NCBI RefSeq assembly: GCF_009862265.1
Contig: NZ_WWGX01000065.1
Span: forward strand, 1 to 53,053
From: Streptomyces sp. SID8352
GTDB taxonomy: Bacteria; Actinomycetota; Actinomycetes; Streptomycetales; Streptomycetaceae
DNA: 53,053 nt
Direction: 5' to 3'
The notes beneath the pieces are model-generated. The model was not told the origin of the DNA. It did no database searches and saw nothing but the letters and a program-made list of their open reading frames with translations. Made by a program: the position numbers and the translations under genes. Below, one piece after another: positions 41,434-51,921 of the stretch; positions within the stretch are counted from its first letter, which is position 1; every line of letters begins with the position of its first letter.

Positions 41434-43032
41434 GTGCCGGAGCTGAGACCTTGGCGGGCCGCGCGACCGCACGTGGCACGGGCCGCGGCCGCCGTACGGC
41501 CGCGTCTCGCACGCGCCGCGCGGGCCGCCGCACCGCGGGTCACACGGTTCGCGCGGGCCACGATCCCGCGGCTCACACGGGTCACGAGGCCCAAGACCTG
41601 GCAGTACACCGCCGGGGCAGCCACCGCCGGTCTGGCGCTGGCCGCCGGGGTGGTCGCCGCCGCGGGCCCCTGGGACTCCACGGGTCAGCGTACGGCCGAG
41701 CGGGACCGGGCAGTCGCCGCGGGTCCCACGGGTGGCGCAGATCACGGTCGCGGAGTCGACGGTTCCGCCGTCGCCCCCGGGGCGCCCCGCCCGGCGCCCA
41801 GCGCCGGAGCCGTCCTGACCGCCCTGGGCGGACCCGGCGGCTCCGCGGGCGGGGTGAAGGCCGCGCCGGGTACCGGGGCCCTCGCCGGCACCCTCCGCCC
41901 GCTGCTGGAGGACCCGGCGCTCGGCCACCCCCGGGGCGCCTCCGTCGTCGACCTCACCACCGGCGCGCGCCTCTACGGCACCGGCGACACCGCCTCCCTG
42001 ACCCCCGCCTCCACCACGAAGATCGCCACGGCGGTGGCCGCCCTCACCGCCCTCGGGCCCGACCACCGGCTCACCACCCGCGCCGTCCTGGAGCCGGGCA
42101 CCGCGAAGCTCGTCCTCGTCGGCGGCGGCGACCCCACCCTCACCGCGCGCGAACGCGCGGTCGGCTCGGCCAGCCTGCGCGTGCTCGCGCGCGGGACCGC
42201 CGAGGCCCTCCGGAAGAGGGGCACGCGCGAGGTGACGCTCTCCTACGACACCACCCTGTACGCCGGTTCCGCCGCCCACCCGATCGGCGTCAACGAGAAC
42301 CTCGCGCCCGTCACCGCCCTCATGGTCGACGAGGCCCGCACCGACGACTCCGGCAGCGGCCCCGCCCCGCGCGCGCAGGACCCCGCGGCCGACGCCGCCC
42401 GCGCCTTCGCGGACCTGCTGCGCGGCCACGGGATCACCGTCACGGCCACGCGCGGCGCCAGGGCCACCGGGCGGGCCGAGGAACTGGTCGCAGTCTCCTC
42501 GCCCCCGCTGTCCGCCCTGGTCGAGCGGATGCTCACCACCAGCGACAACGACCTCGCCGAGGCCCTGGCCCGGCACACCGCCCGCGCGAGCGGGGAGCGC
42601 GCCGACTTCGCCGGGGGCGCCGCCGCGATCACCGCCCGCCTGCGGGAACTCGGCCTGCCCCTGCGCGGCGCCCGGTTCCACGACGGCAGCGGTCTGGACC
42701 GGGCCGACAGGCTCACCGCCGGCCTGCTCACCGCCCTGCTCGCCGAGTCCGCCGACCCGGGCCGCCCCGGGCTCCGCCCGGTCCTCACCGGGCTGCCCGT
42801 CGCCGGGTTCACCGGCACCCTCTCCGGCCGCTACGCGGAAGGCGCCGCCGGGCTGGTCCGCGCCAAGACCGGCACCCTGACCGGCGTCAACTCCCTGGCG
42901 GGCACGGTGGTCACGGCCGACGGGCGGATCCTGGGCTTCGCCTTCCTGACCCAGGACGCGCCCGACGCCGGGGCCGCCCAGGCGGCCCTGGACAGGGCGG
43001 CCACCGCGCTGACGGGCTGCGCCTGCGGCTGA
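41434..43032 (+). CDS. dacB: D-alanyl-D-alanine carboxypeptidase/endopeptidase, PBP4 (S13) type
   Basis: This 532-aa penicillin-binding protein trims or cleaves peptidoglycan cross-links. Catalytic motifs are SxxK at Ser193-Lys196 (PASTTK), SxN at Ser370-Asn372 (TTSDND) and KTG at Lys478-Gly480 (RAKTGTLTGV). The N-terminus is very Arg/Ala-rich for ~48 residues, then a TM helix (YTAGAATAGLALAAGVVAAA), so it is probably a membrane-anchored enzyme with a long basic cytoplasmic tail. A Gly/Ala/Pro linker follows. The GTG at 41434 follows GAAAGGGG. The C-terminus ends TGCACG. Confidence 0.93.
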   Translation: MPELRPWRAARPHVARAAAAVRPRLARAARAAAPRVTRFARATIPRLTRVTRPKTWQYTAGAATAGLALAAGVVAAAGPWDSTGQRTAERDRAVAAGPTGGADHGRGVDGSAVAPGAPRPAPSAGAVLTALGGPGGSAGGVKAAPGTGALAGTLRPLLEDPALGHPRGASVVDLTTGARLYGTGDTASLTPASTTKIATAVAALTALGPDHRLTTRAVLEPGTAKLVLVGGGDPTLTARERAVGSASLRVLARGTAEALRKRGTREVTLSYDTTLYAGSAAHPIGVNENLAPVTALMVDEARTDDSGSGPAPRAQDPAADAARAFADLLRGHGITVTATRGARATGRAEELVAVSSPPLSALVERMLTTSDNDLAEALARHTARASGERADFAGGAAAITARLRELGLPLRGARFHDGSGLDRADRLTAGLLTALLAESADPGRPGLRPVLTGLPVAGFTGTLSGRYAEGAAGLVRAKTGTLTGVNSLAGTVVTADGRILGFAFLTQDAPDAGAAQAALDRAATALTGCACG

Positions 43033-43401
43033 GGCGAGGGCCGGGTCCGGCACGGGATCCGGGCCGCGGCACGGCCCGGGGCGCCGCCGCGCGTCCGGCC
43101 CCGGGGACATCCCGCCGGTGCCGGTACCGGGGCGGGGAGCCCCACCGTCACCCGGCCGGGCGAGCGTGCGGCACGGCGGGTGGCGCGCGTCCGCCTCCGC
43201 ACTCCGGCAGGGTGAGCGCGGGCGGCGCGGACGGGCCGGGGCGCGCGCCGGGACCCCGCACCCGCGTACGCCGGGACCGGCACCGCCGGCCGGCGGGTGG
43301 CGCCGGGGTGCGCGAGGGCCCGCCGCACCTGCCGCCGGAGCGGTCCTGGCCCCGGAGAACTCACCCCGTCGGGGCGAGGGGCACTCAAGTACCGTTGACC
43401 C
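43033..43401 (+). promoter_or_regulatory. Intergenic region with leaderless promoter for the metalloprotease gene
   Basis: No gene is supported in the 370 bp. TACCGT at 43390-43395 lies 6 nt before the ATG at 43402 and there is no Shine-Dalgarno, so transcription should start at or near the A of the ATG. No consensus -35 is evident. Confidence 0.6.
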
Positions 43402-44529
43402 ATGACGAGCATCGGCGCATCTTCCGGCATGGTCGACTGGAACCTCGCGGTGGCGACCGCGACCCGGCTCGTACGACCGGGCCCCGAGGTCAGCCGCGAC
43501 GAGGCGCGGGCCGTCGTCGCGGAACTCCGCCGCCACGCCCGGGCCTCCGAGGAGCACGTCCGGGGCTTCACGGGACTGGCGACCGACGCGGTGCACGACA
43601 CCCCCGTGCTCGTCGTCGACCGGCCCGGCTGGATCCGGGCCAATGTCGCGGGCTTCCGGGAACTCCTCAAGCCGCTGCTCGGCCGGATGGAGGAGCGCCG
43701 GGGCACCACACCCGGCGGCGCGGTCCTCGGCGCCGTCGGCGGCAAGGTCACCGGCGTCGAGGTGGGCATGCTGCTCTCCTTCCTCTCCTCCCGCGTCCTC
43801 GGCCAGTACGAGACCTTCGCCCCCGCCTCCCGCGAACTGCCCGCCGGTTCGCCCGGCGGGGGGCGGCTGCTGCTCGTCGCGCCGAACATCGTGCACGTGG
43901 AGCGCGAACTCGACGTCGAGCCGCACGACTTCCGGCTGTGGGTGTGCCTGCACGAGGAGACGCACCGCACCCAGTTCACCGCCGTGCCCTGGCTCCGCGA
44001 CCATCTGGAGGGCGAGATCCAGTCGTTCCTCGAGCAGACCGACGTCGATCCGACGACCGTGCTGGAGCGGCTCCGCGAGGCCGCCCAGTCGCTGGCCGGC
44101 GGACGGCCCGAGGGCGAGGCGGAGAACGGCGGCCGGTCCCTGGTCGAACTGGTGCAGACCCCCGCGCAGCGGGAGATCCTCGCCCGCCTCACCGCCGTGA
44201 TGTCCCTCCTGGAGGGCCACGCCGACTTCGTGATGGACGGCGTCGGTCCGGCCGTCGTCCCGACCGTGGGCGAGATCCGCGAGAAGTTCCAGCAGCGCCG
44301 CGCCAAGGGCGCCTCCCGCCTCGACCTGGCCCTGCGGCGGCTGCTCGGGCTGGACGCCAAGCTCCGCCAGTACCAGGACGGCGAACGCTTCGTGCGGGCC
44401 GTCGTCGAGCAGTGCGGCATGGACGGCTTCAACCGGGTGTGGACCTCGCCCAACACCCTCCCCACCAAGGCGGAGATCGCCAAACCGGCGGACTGGATCG
44501 CGCGGGTGCACCGCAGGCCGGAGGCGTGA
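43402..44529 (+). CDS. Zinc-dependent metalloprotease-like protein (DUF2342)
   Basis: This 375-aa protein has an HExxH motif in CLHEETHRTQF and a downstream helix with the DUF2342 signature (MSLLEGHADFVMDGVG), which supplies further zinc ligands. In some actinobacteria the family is annotated as 'coenzyme F420 biosynthesis-associated', a name with weak support; protease activity is inferred from the motif. There is no signal peptide or TM. It starts with ATG on a predicted leaderless mRNA. tilS and hpt follow on the same strand, the usual order in actinobacteria (dacB, this gene, tilS, hpt, ftsH). Confidence 0.9.
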   Translation: MTSIGASSGMVDWNLAVATATRLVRPGPEVSRDEARAVVAELRRHARASEEHVRGFTGLATDAVHDTPVLVVDRPGWIRANVAGFRELLKPLLGRMEERRGTTPGGAVLGAVGGKVTGVEVGMLLSFLSSRVLGQYETFAPASRELPAGSPGGGRLLLVAPNIVHVERELDVEPHDFRLWVCLHEETHRTQFTAVPWLRDHLEGEIQSFLEQTDVDPTTVLERLREAAQSLAGGRPEGEAENGGRSLVELVQTPAQREILARLTAVMSLLEGHADFVMDGVGPAVVPTVGEIREKFQQRRAKGASRLDLALRRLLGLDAKLRQYQDGERFVRAVVEQCGMDGFNRVWTSPNTLPTKAEIAKPADWIARVHRRPEA

Positions 44530-44739
44530 AACGGCCCGGAAGGTCGTGAAAGCCGGGGCCGGGGGCGAACGCGATCCGGCCTACGGCAGGCGAACGCCCC
44601 TCCAATCACCCGTCCGAGGGACCCTGTGCCCACGGCAGGCGTGCGATGCTCGGGGAACGGCCCGCTTCTGTCACCATCTACACACTCTGCGTGACCGGAC
44701 TCGGGCTCACCCCCCGAAACTTCATGAAGGGCACCGGAC

Positions 44740-45786
44740 ATGGGTCCCCATCCTGCGGTCGCGGCGATACGCCTGGCGGTGCGCCGCGTCCTCCACGACA
44801 TCCTCTCCGAACCGACCACCGCGGCCGGCGTCCCCGCCGCGGCCGCCGCCGGGCGCGCACCCGGCCCCGCGCCCGCCCCGCTCGTGCTCGTCGCCTGCTC
44901 CGGCGGCGCCGACTCCATGGCGCTCGCCTCCGCCCTCGCCTTCGAAGCCCCCCGCCTCGGCGTCCGCGCCGGCGGCATCACCGTCGACCACGGCCTCCAG
45001 AGCGGCTCCGACCTGCGGGCCGAGGAGGTCGTCCTGCGCCTGCGCCAACTGGGCCTGGACCCCGTCGAGGCCGCCGCCGTCACCGTCGGCCGCGCGGGCG
45101 GGCCCGAGGCCGCCGCCCGCGACGCCCGCTACGCCGCGCTGGACGACGCCGTCGCCCGGCACCGCGCCGCCGCCGTCCTCCTCGGCCACACCCGCGACGA
45201 CCAGGCCGAGACGGTGCTGCTCGGCCTCGCCCGCGGCTCCGGCATCCGCTCCCTGTCGGGCATGGCCGCGGTCTCGGGGGCCGACGGCCGTTACCGGCGC
45301 CCGTTCCTCCAGGTCGACCGGCAGACCGCCCGCAAGGCCTGCATGGCCCAGTCCCTCCCGGTCTGGGACGACCCCCACAACACCGATCCCGCCTACACCC
45401 GCTCCCGGCTGCGCCACGAGGGGCTGCCCGCCCTGGAGAAGGCGCTCGGCAAGGGCGTCGTCGAGGCCCTCGCCCGTACGGCCCAGCTCTCCCGGGACGA
45501 CGCCGACGCCCTGGACACCTGGGCCCGCCAGGCCGAGCCCGGCGTCCGGGACGCGTCGGGGCTGCTGGAGTGCGCCAAGCTCTACGCGCTGCCGCCCGCC
45601 GTGCGCCGCCGCATCCTGCGCCGCGCGGCCATCGACGCCGGTGCCCCGGCCGGCGCGCTCTTCGCCCGTCACATCGAGGAAGTCGACCGGCTGATCACCG
45701 GCTGGCGCGGCCAGGGGGCCATCAACCTCCCCGGCAAGGTCGTGGCCCGCCGCCAGGGTGGCAGACTGGTGATTCGGCAAGGCTGA
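44740..45786 (+). CDS. tilS: tRNA(Ile)-lysidine synthase
   Basis: This 348-aa N-type ATP pyrophosphatase converts the wobble cytidine of tRNA-Ile(CAU) to lysidine. The PP-loop is CSGGADSMAL (residues ~53-62), followed by VDHGLQ and LGHTRDDQAETVL. The C-terminal domains are short, as in the actinobacterial form. ATG at 44740 has GAAGGG (44726-44732) upstream. The stop is 81 bp before hpt; the tilS-hpt-ftsH order is conserved. Confidence 0.95.
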   Translation: MGPHPAVAAIRLAVRRVLHDILSEPTTAAGVPAAAAAGRAPGPAPAPLVLVACSGGADSMALASALAFEAPRLGVRAGGITVDHGLQSGSDLRAEEVVLRLRQLGLDPVEAAAVTVGRAGGPEAAARDARYAALDDAVARHRAAAVLLGHTRDDQAETVLLGLARGSGIRSLSGMAAVSGADGRYRRPFLQVDRQTARKACMAQSLPVWDDPHNTDPAYTRSRLRHEGLPALEKALGKGVVEALARTAQLSRDDADALDTWARQAEPGVRDASGLLECAKLYALPPAVRRRILRRAAIDAGAPAGALFARHIEEVDRLITGWRGQGAINLPGKVVARRQGGRLVIRQG

Positions 45787-45867
45787 ATCCGGAGCCCGCC
45801 CACCGGCCCGCACCGAGGGCCCCGGGGGCGGACCGGTCTGGCCGGTGGGACGACCGAAAGTGATGCG

Positions 45868-46422
45868 GTGGACGCGAACGACATGGGTGCCGACCTCGAA
45901 AAGGTGCTCATCACCAAGGAAGAGATCGACGCGAAGCTGGCCGAACTGGCCGGGAAGATCGACGCGGAGTACGCGGGCAAGGACCTCCTCATCGTCGGCG
46001 TCCTCAAGGGCGCTGTGATGGTCATGGCCGACCTCGCCCGGACCCTGTCCACCCCCGTCACCATGGACTGGATGGCGGTGTCCTCGTACGGCGCGGGCAC
46101 CCAGTCCTCCGGTGTGGTGCGGATCCTCAAGGACCTCGACACCGACATCAAGGGCCGGCACGTCCTGATCGTCGAGGACATCATCGACTCGGGGCTCACC
46201 CTCTCCTGGCTGATCTCCAACCTCGGCTCGCGCGAGCCCGCCTCCCTGGAGGTGTGCACCCTGCTGCGCAAGCCCGACGCCGCGAAGGTCGCTCTCGACG
46301 TACGGTGGGTGGGCTTCGACATCCCCAACGAGTTCGTCGTCGGCTACGGCCTCGACTACGCGGAGAAATACCGCAACCTGCCGTTCGTCGGGACGCTCGC
46401 GCCCCACGTCTACGGAGGCTGA
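45868..46422 (+). CDS. hpt: Hypoxanthine phosphoribosyltransferase
   Basis: This 184-aa enzyme salvages hypoxanthine/guanine with PRPP. The PRPP loop is VLIVEDIIDSGLTL; LKGAVMVMADLA and WVGFDIPNEFVVGYGLDY are also diagnostic. The GTG at 45868 is the assumed start, with a weak GAAAG upstream; an ATG at 45883 (MGADLEKV) is an alternative. It lies between tilS and ftsH; in Bacillus the Hpt-TilS pair also regulates ftsH transcription, but nothing in this sequence shows whether that holds here. Confidence 0.94.
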   Translation: MDANDMGADLEKVLITKEEIDAKLAELAGKIDAEYAGKDLLIVGVLKGAVMVMADLARTLSTPVTMDWMAVSSYGAGTQSSGVVRILKDLDTDIKGRHVLIVEDIIDSGLTLSWLISNLGSREPASLEVCTLLRKPDAAKVALDVRWVGFDIPNEFVVGYGLDYAEKYRNLPFVGTLAPHVYGG

Positions 46423-46547
46423 CGCCCGGGGGGTCCGCCCGGCGCGGATTCCGCCGGGCGACCGGGAACCCCGACGGCACTCGCGCCGTTGGAGGATGCA
46501 GACGGAAACGGCTGCCGTCCGTGCGACTTCGGGCCGCCGGGCTGGGG

Positions 46548-46553
46548 TACCGT
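46548..46553 (+). promoter_or_regulatory. -10 element upstream of ftsH
   Basis: TACCGT at 46548-46553 would start transcription near 46560, giving ftsH a short leader of about 57 nt to the ATG at 46617. The DNA from 46556 to 46580 is unusually AT-rich for this window. Confidence 0.5.
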
Positions 46554-46616
46554 CAGAAGAACTGTCTTATCAAACTCACTATGGCAGGAGGGACGGGGCG
46601 GCACCGCTCCGTGTGG

Positions 46617-48656
<2,040 letters not shown>

Positions 48657-48690
48657 CGGTTCCCGGCCCTCCCGGCCGGGCCCGGAATGT

Positions 48691-48730
48691 AAGCCGCGCT
48701 CCCCAGGCTCTAGCCTGGGGAGCGCGGCTT
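48691..48730 (+). terminator. Perfect 19-bp hairpin between ftsH and folE
   Basis: AAGCCGCGCTCCCCAGGCT (48691-48709) and its exact complement at 48712-48730 form a 19-bp stem that must open at the tip. It is followed by TTCGCG. It ends only 41 bp before folE, so either folE has its own promoter overlapping the stem (TAGCCT at 48711-48716 could be a -10) or the hairpin attenuates read-through. Confidence 0.9.
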
Positions 48731-48771
48731 TTCGCGCGCAGCAGGCGAGACGGACAGGAACGAGGCACCAC

Positions 48772-49377
48772 ATGACCGACCCCGTGACGCTGGACGGCCA
48801 GGGCCCGATCGGCGACTTCGACGAGAAGCGGGCCGAGAACGCCGTACGCGAGCTGCTCATCGCGATCGGGGAGGACCCGGACCGCGAAGGGCTGCGGGAG
48901 ACCCCGGCGCGGGTGGCGCGGGCCTACCAGGAGATATTCGCGGGGCTGCGGCAGCAGCCCGAGGACGTGCTGACGACCACCTTCGACCTCGGCCACGACG
49001 AGATGGTCCTGGTCAAGGACATTGAGGTGTTCAGCACCTGCGAGCACCACCTCGTGCCGTTCCGGGGCGTGGCCCACGTCGGCTACATCCCGTCCACCAG
49101 CGGCAAGATCACCGGCCTGTCCAAGCTGGCCCGGCTCGTCGACGTCTACGCCCGCCGCCCCCAGGTGCAGGAACGTCTCACTACGCAGATCGCGGACTCC
49201 CTGATGGAGATCCTGGAGCCGCGCGGTGTGATCGTCGTGGTGGAGTGCGAGCACATGTGCATGTCCATGCGCGGCATCCGCAAGCCCGGCGCCAAGACGC
49301 TCACCTCGGCGGTGCGGGGGCAGTTGCGGGACAGTGCCACGCGCAACGAGGCGATGAGCCTGATCATGGCGCGGTAG
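48772..49377 (+). CDS. folE: GTP cyclohydrolase I (zinc type)
   Basis: This 201-aa enzyme performs the first step of folate synthesis, GTP to dihydroneopterin triphosphate. Zinc ligands lie in STCEHHLVPF and CEHMCM, and SKLARLVDVYARRPQVQERLT is the core signature. The zinc-binding cysteines show the canonical FolE1A form rather than the zinc-independent one. ATG at 48772 follows AGGAACGAGG. The other folate genes folP, folB and folK are just downstream on the opposite strand and converge on it. Confidence 0.97.
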   Translation: MTDPVTLDGQGPIGDFDEKRAENAVRELLIAIGEDPDREGLRETPARVARAYQEIFAGLRQQPEDVLTTTFDLGHDEMVLVKDIEVFSTCEHHLVPFRGVAHVGYIPSTSGKITGLSKLARLVDVYARRPQVQERLTTQIADSLMEILEPRGVIVVVECEHMCMSMRGIRKPGAKTLTSAVRGQLRDSATRNEAMSLIMAR

Positions 49378-49617
49378 GTGCCCGTGGGGGTGGGACGGGG
49401 GCGGGACCGGGGCTGAGCGCGCGGGGTGGTGCGGGGCCCGGGTCTCGGGGTCCCGGACGCCCTTCGGGGTGGTTCCGGCCGTGACCGGGTGCGCCTGTGC
49501 GGCCGGGCGCGCCGGTGGCCGGGCGCCGTGGTCCGGGGGCGGTGTCCCCGCGGGCGGTCGCGGGTCCGGTGGGCGGCCTCGGGGTGTACCGGGGCTCCGG
49601 GGCCGTCCGCGGGCGGC

Positions 49618-50103
49618 TCAGACGGCCGACGCCGCGCCCGGGGGGTGCTCGTCGTCCTCGGGGAGCCGGCAGACCCGCTCCAGGAAGATGGCGGCCGCTA
49701 TCACGCCGATGCCCGCCACCGTCGACGCGCCCGCGTACACCGCCTGGTCGCGGCGGGCGGGGATGTCCAGGTACTCCAGCAGGAAGACGGCCACCCCGCC
49801 GTACAGCCCCGCGACGAGGGCGGCCACCAGGGCGCTCGCCTGGCCGAACACCACCGCGCGGGCGGCCATCAGCGGATCGACGCCCTTGGCGCCGGGGACC
49901 CGGTCCCGCTGCGCCTTCAGCCGCGCGCGCAGCGAGACCGCCGTGGCCAGCAGCACCGCGGCGATCAGCGCCAGCACGATCGGGGCCGCCAGGGGGACGC
50001 CGGGCAGGGTCCCCACCGAGTTCCACAGCCGGGCGGTGGCCCAGGACAGGACCGCCGCGACGGCGAACACACCGGCCAGCGTCCTGACGCGCAACTCTTT
50101 CAC
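49618..50103 (-). CDS. DUF3180 membrane protein
   Basis: This 161-aa protein has four predicted TM helices (about residues 8-28, 39-58, 88-110 and 123-142) and a charged C-terminus (CRLPEDDEHPPG). DUF3180 is a conserved actinobacterial family next to folK, with no known function. GTG at 50103 is preceded by AAGGGAC. It lies 56 bp after folK on the same strand and probably belongs to the same operon. Confidence 0.88.
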   Translation of the reverse strand: MKELRVRTLAGVFAVAAVLSWATARLWNSVGTLPGVPLAAPIVLALIAAVLLATAVSLRARLKAQRDRVPGAKGVDPLMAARAVVFGQASALVAALVAGLYGGVAVFLLEYLDIPARRDQAVYAGASTVAGIGVIAAAIFLERVCRLPEDDEHPPGAASAV

Positions 50104-50159
50104 GGTGTCCCTTCGTCCCCCGGCGCCCCTGGCGGGCCCTGCCGTTCTGACCTTAACGA

Positions 50160-50771
50160 CTACTCGGGCAGCCGGAGTTCCAGGTCGGACCGGACCGCGA
50201 CGCCCTCCCGGGTGACGCCCGCCAGCAGCTCGGCCACCGGGCCCCGGCCGGGCAGCAGCGCCGCCGGGTCCACGTCGTGCCACGGGGCGAGGACGAAGGC
50301 CCGCTCGTGGGCGCGCGGGTGCGGCAGGGTGAGCCGCGGGTCGTCGGACACCACGTCGGCGTAGGCGACGATGTCCACGTCCAGGGTGCGCGGGCCCCAG
50401 CGCTCGTCCCGGACCCGGTGGAACGCCTCCTCGACCGCCTGCGCCCGCTCCAGCAGCGACGACGGGGGCAGCGTCGTCCTCAGCACCACGACCGCGTTGA
50501 AGTACGACGGCTGGCTGCCGGGCTCCACGCCCCACGGCTCCGTCTCGTACACCGGCGACACGCCCTTGACCCGCACCCCGGGGGTGTCCTCCAGGGCGTC
50601 GATGGCCCCCTGCAGGGTCTCCAGGCGGTTGCCGAGGTTGGCGCCCAGCGAGATCACCGCGCGCTTCGGGTTGGACAGTGTCGAGTCGGCGGCGTCGACC
50701 TGCTCGACGACGGCGGCGGGCACCGGCTGCACTGTGGGGTCGCCGGGACCCCGCTCCCATGGGGTGCTCAT
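50160..50771 (-). CDS. folK: 2-amino-4-hydroxy-6-hydroxymethyldihydropteridine diphosphokinase
   Basis: This 203-aa HPPK transfers pyrophosphate from ATP to hydroxymethyldihydropterin. Family motifs are AVISLGANLGNR, SPVYETEPWG, RWGPRTLDVDIV and PHPRAHERAFVLAP. The first ~36 residues (MSTPWERGPGDPTV...) are an N-terminal extension not needed for the fold. Its ATG overlaps the folB stop by four bases (ATGA), indicating translational coupling. Confidence 0.96.
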   Translation of the reverse strand: MSTPWERGPGDPTVQPVPAAVVEQVDAADSTLSNPKRAVISLGANLGNRLETLQGAIDALEDTPGVRVKGVSPVYETEPWGVEPGSQPSYFNAVVVLRTTLPPSSLLERAQAVEEAFHRVRDERWGPRTLDVDIVAYADVVSDDPRLTLPHPRAHERAFVLAPWHDVDPAALLPGRGPVAELLAGVTREGVAVRSDLELRLPE

Positions 50772-51127
50772 ACGCGGCTCCGGATGATGGTGACGGTCAC
50801 GTCGTCGAAGGGGACGGTGATCGGTGCGTCCGGCTTGTGGACGCGGACCTCGACCTCCTCTACCCCCTCGTGCGCCAGGCAGACCTGGGCGATGCGCTCG
50901 GCCAGCGTCTCGACGAGGTTGACGGGCTCGCCCTCGACGACGGCCACGACCTCCTCGGCGACGATGCCGTAGTGCACGGTCTTCGCCAGGTCGTCGTCGG
51001 CGGCGGCCGGGCGGGTGTCCAGGCCCAGGACGATGTCGACGAGGAAGGTCTGCCCGTCCTCGCGTTCCTTGGGGAACACCCCGTGGTGCCCGCGGGCCTT
51101 CAGGCCGCGCAGCGCGACACGATCCAC
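50768..51127 (-). CDS. folB: Dihydroneopterin aldolase
   Basis: This 119-aa enzyme converts dihydroneopterin to hydroxymethyldihydropterin and glycolaldehyde. Motifs are LRGLKARGHHGVFPKERE, VHYGIVAEEV, NLVETLAERIA and VRVHKPDAPI. The start is placed at GTG 51127 because AGGAG lies 8 nt upstream; a GTG at 51136 abuts that site. It is coupled to folK by an ATGA overlap. Confidence 0.95.
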   Translation of the reverse strand: MDRVALRGLKARGHHGVFPKEREDGQTFLVDIVLGLDTRPAAADDDLAKTVHYGIVAEEVVAVVEGEPVNLVETLAERIAQVCLAHEGVEEVEVRVHKPDAPITVPFDDVTVTIIRSRV

Positions 51128-51417
51128 GCGAATCACTCCTGCAGTCGTCGGTCTCGGACGGTCCGTGCCGCGTGCGGGCGGCGTGCCGGTCCGGGGTCGA
51201 ATCTACCCGCGTGGTCCGGCGGGGCGGGGGCGCGGGGGTGCGGGGCGCGGGGGCGGGGGACGGTTTCGGCCGGGGCGGGGTGGTTCCGGCCGGGGCGGGG
51301 CCGGTCCCGGCGGGGGCGGTGCGCGGTGGTGCGGGGCGGGGCGGGTGTGACGGGGGCGGGGCGGCCGCGGTGCGGGTGTGACCGGGGCGGGGTGGCGGGC
51401 GTGTCCTGGGCGCGGTG
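51128..51417. other. G-rich spacer between folB and the NTF2-like gene
   Basis: About 290 bp, most of it (51210-51410) runs of three or more G on the plus strand, interrupted by T or C, with GGCCGGGGCGGGG-type direct repeats near 51269 and 51291. The strand skew is extreme. It could form G-quadruplexes on the plus strand, while the transcribed RNA is C-rich. No gene is supported. Confidence 0.6.
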
Positions 51418-51921
51418 TCAGAGGTCCTCGGCGTCCTCGGCGTCCTCGGCCGACTCCGCCAGGACCGGGGAGGCGTGGTGCGACCACAGTTTCCACCCGG
51501 CGGGTGTGCGGCGGAACACGTTGGTCGCCACCACCAACTGGCCCACCAGCGGGCCCAGCTCCTCCCCGCCCTGCGGCGCCGGACCGCCGCTGAGGATGTT
51601 CTCCGCGCAGCTCACCAGCGCGGTGTCGCCGGTCACCGAGATGTGCACGTCCGTGAGGAAGAACTGGATGTAGTCCGTGTTCGCGATGATCAGCGCGTAC
51701 GACCGCAGCACCGCGCCGCGGCCGGTGAGCGCGGGCCAGCCGGGGTGTACGCAGGAGATCACCCCGGCGTCCGCGGGATCGTGGTAGCTCTCGTCGACCC
51801 CCAGGTCGGCCGGGGACAGCCAGAGGTCGGAGATCCGCTCGAAGTCGCCCTGCTCCAGCGCGTCGTAGAACGCCGCGTTGGCGGCCTCGACCTGCTCCAC
51901 GTCGAGGTGGGGAGTGCTCAC
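51418..51921 (-). CDS. NTF2-like protein in the folate operon
   Basis: This 167-aa protein has an NTF2-like/SnoaL fold: VEAANAAFYDALEQGDFERISDLW, GRGAVLRSYALI, and ATNVFRRTPAGWKLWSHHASPV. The C-terminus repeats AED (AESAEDAEDAEDL). Its GTG (51921) overlaps the folP stop by four bases (GTGA), so its translation is coupled to folP. The gene is conserved between folP and folB in streptomycetes as I recall; its role in folate synthesis is unknown, although an NTF2-like protein could bind a pterin. Confidence 0.9.
   Translation of the reverse strand: MSTPHLDVEQVEAANAAFYDALEQGDFERISDLWLSPADLGVDESYHDPADAGVISCVHPGWPALTGRGAVLRSYALIIANTDYIQFFLTDVHISVTGDTALVSCAENILSGGPAPQGGEELGPLVGQLVVATNVFRRTPAGWKLWSHHASPVLAESAEDAEDAEDL

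Noticed and set aside
40791..44549. 1252-residue plus-strand frame across ppa, dacB and the metalloprotease gene
   Set aside because: It crosses three known genes in a wrong frame and is Arg/Pro-rich.
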